A stretch of 13,701 nt of DNA from 67-14 sp035502775 (GTDB lineage Bacteria; Actinomycetota; Thermoleophilia; Solirubrobacterales; 70-9). Position numbers and translations under genes: made by a program. Location of the stretch: positions 1 to 13,701 of the forward strand of contig DATJUB010000041.1 in NCBI GenBank assembly GCA_035502775.1. The letters are read 5' to 3'. Every line of letters starts with the position of its first letter. Position 1 is the stretch's first letter. A model generated the notes under the pieces. The model was given only the letters and a program-made list of their open reading frames with translations. It did no database searches and was not told where the DNA came from. This document shows positions 1 through 5,729 of the stretch, one piece after another.

Positions 1-1
1 G

Positions 2-220
2 ACCGCCACCTTCAAGTTCACCTCCTCGCTGACCGGCTCGAAGTTCGAATGCCGCCTCGACAAGGCCGGCTGGACCGACTGCGGATCACCGAAGAAACTC
101 AAGAAACTGAAACCCGGCAAACACAGCTTCAAGGTACGCGCGATCAAAGGCGACCTGATCGACCAGACCCCGGCCAGCTACAGCTGGACCGTCAAGAAGG
201 CGAAGAAACCTCGATCCTGA
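2..220 (+). CDS. Secreted Ig-like repeat protein, C-terminal fragment (5' end outside window)
   Basis: Only the last 72 codons are present, read in frame from base 2 to the TGA at 218-220. The translation has the pattern of a bacterial extracellular Ig-like or cadherin-like repeat: F-K-F-T-S near the start, then FECRLDKAGWTDCGSP, a Lys-rich LKKLKPGKHSFKVRA strand, and a closing TPASYSWTV strand. The two Cys residues are spaced as in the repeats found in many copies in large surface proteins of Thermoleophilia and related actinobacteria, where they may form a disulfide. The protein ends in a basic tail (VKKAKKPRS) with no visible sortase motif or membrane anchor. Its likely role is structural or adhesive outside the cell; any enzymatic domain would lie upstream. 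The last 29 bases overlap the end of the convergent gene. Confidence 0.72.
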   Translation, partial: TATFKFTSSLTGSKFECRLDKAGWTDCGSPKKLKKLKPGKHSFKVRAIKGDLIDQTPASYSWTVKKAKKPRS

Positions 221-860
221 CCCGTCCCAGGACGGACCCGAGGGCCTCCCTCAGCCGCGCTCCCGCGGCCGCGGAGGAAACCGAGACACTCGCTTCGGAG
301 TGCGCGAAGATCCTGAACTCATGGGTGACCAGCCGGTCGGGGCCGTCGCCGTATTTCGGCGGGTAGAGATAAACCTCGTCGATCGCCGCGTCGTCGGTTC
401 CCTGCGAGACGAGCCGGTCCGAAACCCGCTCGTACAGTTCGCGGCGATCCGTGCCGAACGGCAGCAGAAGCGAGTGGCGCACGGTGTACTCGTCCTCGTT
501 CGCCCACCTGCCGATGCCCGGCTCGCACGGGCCCAGATCGTGGGCGTTCCGCGTCCGGCCCCCTTCCACCTGCCTGAAGACCGCGTCGAGCAGTGAATCG
601 ACCGCGTCCGCGCCACTGAGGTCGAGAAAACTGAAGTGGCCGTTGTCGACCTCCCTCGCGATCAGCGCGGACCGGAGCCTCGAGAGCTCCGGATGACCGT
701 ACTCGAGGTCGGGATCGAAAGAGTCGGTGAACCACCGGAGACGCGCCATCGCATAGGGGTAATCGTTGAAGGGTGAATTCTTGAACGTATGGGCGATACC
801 GGTGTATGAAAACGGTGGAACGTCGCCACCGGTCAGATCCCGGTTGAGCGTGGTTTCCAT
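192..860 (-). CDS. Hypothetical soluble protein, 222 aa
   Basis: I do not recognise a family. The protein has no signal peptide and no membrane segment, so it is probably cytosolic. Visible blocks are an aromatic-rich N-terminal part (PPFSYTGIAHTFKNSPFNDY, residues 15-34), RWFTDSFDPDLEYGHPEL (42-59), an Asp/Gly-rich centre with WANEDEYTVRHSLLLPFG (119-136), and DEVYLYPPKYGDG (161-173). The start ATG at 858-860 has an AGGA seven bases upstream. It lies 46 bases after the stop of the membrane-protein gene on the same strand, so the two are probably co-transcribed and may share a function. The C-terminal 30 residues are low in complexity (Ser/Ala/Val) and the last codons run antisense to the end of the Ig-like gene, so the true C-terminus could be a late read-through of an ancestral stop. 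Confidence 0.6.
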   Translation of the reverse strand: METTLNRDLTGGDVPPFSYTGIAHTFKNSPFNDYPYAMARLRWFTDSFDPDLEYGHPELSRLRSALIAREVDNGHFSFLDLSGADAVDSLLDAVFRQVEGGRTRNAHDLGPCEPGIGRWANEDEYTVRHSLLLPFGTDRRELYERVSDRLVSQGTDDAAIDEVYLYPPKYGDGPDRLVTHEFRIFAHSEASVSVSSAAAGARLREALGSVLGRVRIEVSSPS

Positions 861-906
861 AACTCGATCCTATTCGCGCCGCCGCCGGAGATCAACCGCT
901 GATCGC

Positions 907-2304
907 TCAGCCCGGATCCGCCTTTCGGCGCCCTGCCCGGGCGGTCTCGATCCGGGTACCGACCCACGCGGCGATCCGCCGGGCGGGTTCCGGCGCGCCC
1001 TCGATCCGCCGCCGGTCATACCCGAGGGTGACGCCCTCCCGATCGATCGCCCGGAAGTACGGACCGGACTCGATGAACTGCAGGAACCTGGTGTCGCCTC
1101 TCGTATCTCCGGCCGTGAACTCGGGCAGATCTCTGACGTCCTCGGCCTCCATCACTCCGAGAGCGCTCAGGGTGACCTCGCTCTGCTCGAGCAGGAAATC
1201 GCGGCCTCCCTCCAGGGCGAGCTCGCTGGACCAGACCGACAGGACCACCAGGGGAACCAGAGCGAGCGGCAGAAGGCGCGGAAGGCGAAATCCCTCCAAC
1301 AGCGAGAGGACGAAAGCGACCAGCAGAACCGCACCCGGATACTGATACCGGCTCGATTCGGGCTCCCGTCCCTCGGCGATGGCGATCAGCAGCCAGAAAA
1401 TCAGCAGGACCGCACCGACCTCGAGACTCTTCCTGGTGATCGGGACCCGGGTGATCGCCAGCCGGACCGCCAGCGCGATCAGAAAGAGAACCGCCAGCAC
1501 GAGACCCGGGGACTGGTCGGTGGAAAGCCAGAAATACGGGCGGCGATCGGGCGAGAGTCCCGCAAGGGAATTGAGGGCGGTGGAAAGCAGCGCGAAGAGG
1601 CTGTCGCCGACCTCCCCGACCCGGTCGATCGAGACCAGAGCCATCCCCTCACCGCCATAGACGAGCGTCCACAGAACCAGCAGCGACACCGGCGCGAGCA
1701 CGATCGGCGCCCGGCGAAGGTCGCGGCCGACCGCCACGTTGACCGCCGCCCCGGCGGCGAAGGCGAGCCCCAGCCCACCCGCGGCGATCGAGATGCCGAG
1801 CAGGACCGTCGCGGCGATGTCACCCCGCCGGTCGCCTCTCTCCAGCGCGAGCAGCATGCCCAGGCCGGCCGCGAGGCACGCCGTGAAGTTGATCGAAAGC
1901 GGAAGCAGCAGCGCCTCCCAGGCACTTCCGAGGCAGAGCAACGGCACGGTGCAGACGAGTGCCATCCACGGGCCCACCCGGCGCCGGGCGTAGATGAACA
2001 GAAGGACCGAGCAGAGCGAGATCATCAGGACTGCCGCGATCCGAAACGGCAGCTGAGAACCCATCCCGAAAATGCCGAGCAGCAGCTTGTAGGCCGCCAC
2101 GGGCAGGACGAACACCTGGCCGTTGTGCGGGCTGAGGAACACGTCCGCGGAGATGCCCTGCCGGTCCAGAACCAGCTGCCATTCATCGAAGAAGAAGGTG
2201 AGACCGGAGCCCGCCGCGATCAGGCCGGCGACCGCCGCGGCAAGACAGATGCCGAAGATGATCTCGGGCGACCGCCTGGCCAGCCGGCTTGCGGTCGTGC
2301 TCAT
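907..2304 (-). CDS. Polytopic membrane protein, GT-C glycosyltransferase-like
   Basis: About 465 residues with some ten hydrophobic segments, starting with one at about residues 11-32. The first external loop carries FFFDEW followed by a SPHNGQ block and PVAAYKLLLGIFGMGSQLP. An acidic pair in the first loop, then a His/Asn-rich segment and a long series of helices, is typical of GT-C-fold mannosyl- or arabinosyltransferase-like proteins that use polyprenyl-phosphate sugars. The C-terminal 110 residues are soluble and contain FIESGPYFRAIDREG. The start chosen is the ATG at 2302-2304, followed by a short basic stretch (RLARRSPE) before the first helix; an ATG 72 bases further upstream would overlap the divergent gene and adds no helix. 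It probably heads a transcript with the hypothetical gene at 192-860. The sugar donor and acceptor cannot be told from the sequence, and a non-enzymatic membrane protein of the same fold is possible. Confidence 0.65.
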   Translation of the reverse strand: MSTTASRLARRSPEIIFGICLAAAVAGLIAAGSGLTFFFDEWQLVLDRQGISADVFLSPHNGQVFVLPVAAYKLLLGIFGMGSQLPFRIAAVLMISLCSVLLFIYARRRVGPWMALVCTVPLLCLGSAWEALLLPLSINFTACLAAGLGMLLALERGDRRGDIAATVLLGISIAAGGLGLAFAAGAAVNVAVGRDLRRAPIVLAPVSLLVLWTLVYGGEGMALVSIDRVGEVGDSLFALLSTALNSLAGLSPDRRPYFWLSTDQSPGLVLAVLFLIALAVRLAITRVPITRKSLEVGAVLLIFWLLIAIAEGREPESSRYQYPGAVLLVAFVLSLLEGFRLPRLLPLALVPLVVLSVWSSELALEGGRDFLLEQSEVTLSALGVMEAEDVRDLPEFTAGDTRGDTRFLQFIESGPYFRAIDREGVTLGYDRRRIEGAPEPARRIAAWVGTRIETARAGRRKADPG

Positions 2305-2350
2305 CCCGGGCAGTATCTCAGCGGCGATGATCACCGTTCGGGGTGACATA

Positions 2351-3490
2351 GTGGGGCCAGCCGTGTCGCCGACCAAGACCCATCAACTGACCACGCCGAA
2401 GGCCCGGGCACGGGCCCTGGTGGATCAACGGGTCGCCTCGCTCCGGTTCGCCTGGCTGCGCATCATCCAGGTCTGTCTGGCGGCCGGTGCCGCCTGGTTC
2501 ATAGCCACCCAGATCTTCCATCACGAGCAGCCGTTCTTCGCGCCGATCTCGGTGGTCCTCATCCTCGGTCTGGCGATCGAGCGCCGTGGCAAGCGGGCCT
2601 TCGAGGTGGCCCTGGGTGTCGCGCTGGGTGTCGGTATCGCCGACCTGATCGTGCTCGGGGTCGGGACCGGCACCTGGCAGCTGATGCTGGTCATCGCCCT
2701 CGCCATGTCGGCCGCGGTGCTTTCCGGAGGCGCCGTGCTGCTGGTGAACCAGGCGGCGGTATCGGCGGTGCTGATCGCCACGCTCCCGGTCCCGGATTTC
2801 GCGATGTCACTCGACCGCTTCGTCGATGCCCTGATCGGCGGCAGCATCGCGCTCACCGCCAACGCGATCACCCCGGTCGATCCGGTGCGGCTCGTGCGAA
2901 GACACCTGAAGCCGCTGCTGTCACGGCTGTCGGGGACGCTGGTGGATATCGCCGACGCGCTCGAGGACGGCAGCCACGAGGAGATCAGCGCGGCGCTCGA
3001 CCGGGCCCGCTCGCTCGATCCGGCCGTACGCGAGATGAAGATCGCGGTCGAGGCCGGCCAGGAGACCCTTTCGCTGGCGCCGTCGAAGCGAAGACACCGG
3101 GGACGGGTCGGCCAGCTCGCCGATGCCGCCGAGCCGATCGACCTGATGATCCGCAACACCAGGGTGCTGGCCCGGGCGTCGGCCCGCGCGATCGATCTGA
3201 AGGAGCACGTGCCCGAACTCGTGACCGAGGCGATCCGGGATCTGGCGACCTCGGTCAGGTCACTGGATCAGCATCTGGGCGGCTCACCCCGCCGTTCGGC
3301 GACCAAGGAGTCGGCGCTGCGGGCCGCGGCCCGGGCGAGCGCGGCCCTGGAGGACACCTCGAACATGTCGGTCAGCGTGATCGTCGGCCAGGTCCGCTCG
3401 ACCGCCACCGATCTCCTGCTCAGTCTGGGCATGAGCAACGAAGAGGCGCTCGAAGAGGTTCGCGGCGCCCGCGAGCGGCTCGACATCTGA
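2351..3490 (+). CDS. FUSC / aromatic acid exporter family membrane protein
   Basis: About 379 residues. The N-terminal half has six hydrophobic segments (roughly 36-53, 61-76, 84-103, 109-125, 128-146 and 156-174), with the FUSC-like layout: a first helix, the block QPFFAPISVVLILGLAIERR, then an ALGVALGVGIADL helix. The C-terminal half is cytosolic, helical and charged (LVDIADALEDGSHEEI, VRSLDQHL). This matches the fusaric-acid-resistance/aromatic-acid-exporter superfamily, whose members export small organic acids or toxic aromatics across the inner membrane. The start is uncertain: GTG 2351 has a GGGGTG Shine-Dalgarno five bases upstream, GTG 2363 also has GTGGGG nearby, and ATG 2327 has no ribosome site. 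The gene diverges from the GT-C-like gene with under 50 bases between them and converges on the TetR gene with only three bases between the stops. Confidence 0.75.
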   Translation: MGPAVSPTKTHQLTTPKARARALVDQRVASLRFAWLRIIQVCLAAGAAWFIATQIFHHEQPFFAPISVVLILGLAIERRGKRAFEVALGVALGVGIADLIVLGVGTGTWQLMLVIALAMSAAVLSGGAVLLVNQAAVSAVLIATLPVPDFAMSLDRFVDALIGGSIALTANAITPVDPVRLVRRHLKPLLSRLSGTLVDIADALEDGSHEEISAALDRARSLDPAVREMKIAVEAGQETLSLAPSKRRHRGRVGQLADAAEPIDLMIRNTRVLARASARAIDLKEHVPELVTEAIRDLATSVRSLDQHLGGSPRRSATKESALRAAARASAALEDTSNMSVSVIVGQVRSTATDLLLSLGMSNEEALEEVRGARERLDI

Positions 3491-3493
3491 GAA

Positions 3494-4150
3494 TCAGGTC
3501 CGGCGGCTCCAGCGCTCGCCCGAAGCGGCCCGTTCGAGCCCGACCCAGGCGAACTCCATGATCATCGCCAGTACCTGCTCGCGCGGCACTTCCCGGTGTT
3601 CGTCCCACCAATCGGCCATAGCCGTGATCGCGCCGAGCAGCTGGCGCGAGGTCGCCTCCACCACCGAATCGAATTCGACGCCCTCCGGCAGGACCGAGGC
3701 CGGCATCTCCTCGGCCATGAGACCGCCGACCATCGCGGCCACCTCGTCGAACAGCCGCTCGAACAGATCGGAGGCGCCGGCGTTCGCGCGATGGCGGATC
3801 AGCATCCGCCAGGCGTCCCGGCGTTCCTCGACGAATTCCAGGAAGCCGGTGAGACCGGCGAGCAGACGGGCTTCGCCCGGCTCGGCGGCCATCGCGGCGC
3901 CACCGACCCGTTCCAGGAGCTCATGGACATAGGTCTCCAGCAGCGCCTCATAGAGCTCACGCTTGGAATCGAAATGCTCGTAGATCAGAGCTTTGGAGAT
4001 GCCGGCGCGCGAGGCGACATCGTCGAGTGAGGTCTCGTGAAATCCGGATCCCGCGAATGCGTCGAGGGCGGCGTTCAGGATCACCTCGCGCCGCGCCGCC
4101 GCCGACAGGCGCCGCCGCGGGGCGGGAGCAACCGGCGGCTGCCGGCTCAC
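3494..4150 (-). CDS. TetR/AcrR-family transcriptional repressor
   Basis: About 218 residues. The N-terminal DNA-binding domain has REVILNAALDAFAGSGFHET (residues 21-40) followed by the helix-turn-helix TSLDDVASRAGISKALIYEHF region (40-60) and the usual DSKRELYEALL. The C-terminal ligand/dimer domain (about 70-218) is helical and does not reveal the inducer. I place the start at GTG 4148-4150 because it has GGAG eight bases upstream. The ATG at 4187-4189 lies in the middle of the palindrome at 4178-4199, has no ribosome site, and would add 13 residues of no visible structure. The gene diverges from the R2lox-SCP2 oxidase, the common layout for a TetR protein that represses its neighbour and itself. 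That regulatory link is inferred from layout and the palindrome. Confidence 0.88.
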   Translation of the reverse strand: MSRQPPVAPAPRRRLSAAARREVILNAALDAFAGSGFHETSLDDVASRAGISKALIYEHFDSKRELYEALLETYVHELLERVGGAAMAAEPGEARLLAGLTGFLEFVEERRDAWRMLIRHRANAGASDLFERLFDEVAAMVGGLMAEEMPASVLPEGVEFDSVVEATSRQLLGAITAMADWWDEHREVPREQVLAMIMEFAWVGLERAASGERWSRRT

Positions 4151-4177
4151 GATCGAATCTCCATGGCCGGATCCTAC

Positions 4178-4199
4178 TAACTGACTCATGAGTCAGTTA
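4178..4199. promoter_or_regulatory. Perfect 22-bp palindrome, likely TetR operator
   Basis: The half-sites TAACTGACTCA and TGAGTCAGTTA are exact reverse complements with no spacer. The palindrome sits between the divergent TetR and oxidase genes, 27 bases upstream of the TetR GTG and 53 bases upstream of the oxidase ATG. It overlaps a TATACT -10-like box for the oxidase. Length, symmetry and place fit the operator of a dimeric TetR protein. Confidence 0.78.
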
Positions 4200-4203
4200 T
4201 ACT
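4198..4203 (+). promoter_or_regulatory. Probable -10 box of the R2lox-SCP2 gene
   Basis: TATACT differs from the TATAAT consensus by one base. It overlaps the last two bases of the palindrome, so a bound repressor would block it. No convincing TTGACA-like -35 is visible 16-18 bases upstream. Transcription would start near 4210, giving a leader of about 40 bases that ends in the ribosome site GAGGAG at 4241-4246. Confidence 0.45.
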
Positions 4204-4252
4204 CGCGGCAATCCGGGCCACAGGCCGGAGTCCAGAAATCGAGGAGAGCCAG

Positions 4253-5539
4253 ATGTCAGTCGCAGCAGCGGAACCGAGGGGAAACAGCGCCGGCACGATC
4301 ACCTACGCCGATCTCTACCGCCGCTGGGAAGAGAACAACTGGAGCGCGATGGCACTCGATTTCTCGGGGGACCGGGCCGGATGGGACTCGCTTTCCGACC
4401 TGCAGCGCAAATCGGCGCTCTGGATGTATTCGATGTTCTTCTACGGAGAGGATTCGGTCGCCGACAACCTCTCCCCCTACATCGATGCCGCCCCCTCCGA
4501 GGAGCAGGCCTATTTCCTGACCACGCAGCAGGTGGACGAGGCCCGGCACGCGGTGCTCTTCCACCGTTTCTTCAAGGAGGTGCTGGGCGCCGGGGACAGT
4601 GTCGCCGAGACCCTCGAGAGCACCCTGCCCCAGCTCGGCTGGGGCTACACCAACGTCTTCGAACGCCTCGACCGCATGGCGGACGAACTGCGGGCCGATC
4701 GCTCCCTGCCGAAGTTCGCGCAGGCGATCACGCTCTACCACATGATCGTCGAAGGAACCCTGGCCCAGCCGGGCCAGCACTACATCGAAGACTTCTTCAC
4801 CAAGGACGGTTCGATGCCGGGATTCAGCGCCGGCATGGCCAACGTCTCGCGGGACGAACAGCGCCACATCGGCTTCGGCGTCAAGACCCTCTCCGAGATC
4901 GTGCCGCAGTCGGAGGAATGCAAGGCGGCGATCGTCGAACTCTTCCGGGAGGTCAACAAGTTCTCGCTGGCCGTTTTCTGTCCTCCCGCCTACGACCGTT
5001 CCTACACCGAATGCTGGGGCTTCTCGATGGAGGACATCTACAGCTTCGGGCTGCGCCTGGTCAGGCAGCGCTGGAAGACGATCGGCTTCCCGCTGGAGGA
5101 GATGCCGGCCGACGTCTGGCCCTTCGACCACGACATGACGGCGGACGAGATCGCCGCCCGCCAGGTCAAGCTGCTGATGGCCGGAGTCACCGGCGAACCG
5201 AACGAGCGTCCGGACACGTCACCCGAGATCCAGGAGATCTTCTTCGACATGGTCTCCCGCACCGCCGATCCCCGCGGCGCGACGAACGGAACCTTCACCA
5301 CGCAGTGGCAGTTCACCGACGCCGAGCCATGGCATCTGGTGGTCGAGAACGGAGCCACCAGGGCGGTTCGAGGCCAGGCGCCCGACCCGGATCTGACTCT
5401 GCGCACCGACTGGTCCGAGTGGGTCTCGATCGCGATGAACGATCAGAATCCGCTGAGATCGATCGCCTCCCGCAGGCTGCTCCCGAAGGGTTCGCCCCGT
5501 GCCCTCAACACCTTCCGCAAGGTGTTCTCACCGGCCTGA
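4253..5539 (+). CDS. R2-like ligand-binding oxidase (R2lox) fused to a C-terminal SCP2 lipid-binding domain
   Basis: 428 residues in two domains. Residues about 15-310 are a ferritin-like R2 fold with all six di-metal ligands: E66 (YGEDSVAD), E96 and H99 (DEARH), E167 (IVEG), E202 and H205 (DEQRH). V69 and Y162 sit at the spacing (first Glu +3, third Glu -5) of the Val and Tyr that form the ether cross-link in R2lox of Mycobacterium (Rv0233) and Geobacillus. F103 occupies the place of the radical Tyr of class Ia ribonucleotide reductase R2, so this is unlikely to be NrdB. Residues about 322-428 match an SCP2 sterol/lipid-carrier domain (WQFTDAEPWHLVVENG, then DPDLTLRTDWSEWVSI). R2lox proteins use a Mn/Fe site and bind a long-chain fatty acid; the physiological substrate is unknown. 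A Shine-Dalgarno GAGGAG lies six bases upstream of the ATG. It is divergent from, and probably repressed by, the TetR protein. Confidence 0.85.
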   Translation: MSVAAAEPRGNSAGTITYADLYRRWEENNWSAMALDFSGDRAGWDSLSDLQRKSALWMYSMFFYGEDSVADNLSPYIDAAPSEEQAYFLTTQQVDEARHAVLFHRFFKEVLGAGDSVAETLESTLPQLGWGYTNVFERLDRMADELRADRSLPKFAQAITLYHMIVEGTLAQPGQHYIEDFFTKDGSMPGFSAGMANVSRDEQRHIGFGVKTLSEIVPQSEECKAAIVELFREVNKFSLAVFCPPAYDRSYTECWGFSMEDIYSFGLRLVRQRWKTIGFPLEEMPADVWPFDHDMTADEIAARQVKLLMAGVTGEPNERPDTSPEIQEIFFDMVSRTADPRGATNGTFTTQWQFTDAEPWHLVVENGATRAVRGQAPDPDLTLRTDWSEWVSIAMNDQNPLRSIASRRLLPKGSPRALNTFRKVFSPA

Positions 5540-5594
5540 AAAGACCGTTCAAAAAATATTGCGTACTCCACCGCAACCTTTCCGGACCAGGACG

Positions 5595-5670
5595 GTTTAT
5601 ATGGCTGAGTCCAACTTGCCGGGGAGGGATGCAAGGCAGGACTGAAGTGCAGGGGGGAAATAGACAGTGA
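5595..5670 (+). other. Unexplained leader-like segment with two overlapping mini-ORFs
   Basis: Between the oxidase stop and the terminator lies an AT-richer stretch with TTTATAT at 5596-5602, followed at once by ATG 5601 (14 codons, MAESNLPGRDARQD, stop 5643-5645). A second ATG at 5629, preceded by GGGGAGGG, gives 13 codons (MQGRTEVQGGNRQ, stop 5668-5670 inside the terminator stem). A short stem CTTGC/GCAAG (5615-5619 with 5631-5635) is possible. This could be only a 3' untranslated region, or a short independent transcript of about 90 bases. Neither mini-ORF can be claimed as real from the sequence alone. Confidence 0.22.
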
Positions 5671-5693
5671 GATGCAGGGTCTCACTGTCTTTT
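5663..5693 (+). terminator. Factor-independent terminator after the oxidase gene
   Basis: A perfect 10-bp stem (GACAGTGAGA with TCTCACTGTC, 5663-5672 and 5680-5689) with a seven-base loop is followed by TTTT at 5690-5693. On the opposite strand the same stem is followed by TATTT, so it may also stop typA transcripts, making it bidirectional between the convergent genes. Confidence 0.82.
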
Positions 5694-5709
5694 CCCGTTG
5701 GAAAACGGG
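5694..5709. other. Short stem-loop with GGAA loop
   Basis: CCCGTT and AACGGG pair around GGAA, a GNRA-type tetraloop. It lies directly after the terminator and 20 bases past the typA stop. There is no T-run on either side, so it is not a terminator by itself; it may stabilise the typA 3' end. Confidence 0.35.
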
Positions 5710-5729
5710 CGGCCCCGTGCGTCAGCGAA

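Noticed and set aside
222..235. CCGTCC/GGACGG inverted repeat after the Ig-like gene as a terminator
   Set aside because: The stem is only five to six pairs with no T-run and lies in the coding sequence of the opposite gene.
766..2346. Long plus-strand open frame opposite the GT-C-like gene
   Set aside because: Its product is Arg/Gln/Asp/Pro-rich without hydrophobic core, typical of the antisense of high-GC genes; the minus strand encodes a clear membrane protein.
4151..4189. Longer TetR protein starting at ATG 4189
   Set aside because: The ATG sits inside the palindrome with no Shine-Dalgarno; GTG 4150 is better placed.
4253..5539. Class I ribonucleotide reductase beta subunit (NrdB)
   Set aside because: Phe replaces the radical Tyr, the cross-link pair of R2lox is present, the tail is an SCP2 domain rather than an R1-binding peptide, and no alpha subunit is nearby.
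4256..5670. Two long frames (minus 4256-5131, plus 4381-5670) within the oxidase gene
   Set aside because: The oxidase frame has all R2 ligands and an SCP2 domain; the other frames are low-complexity shadows.
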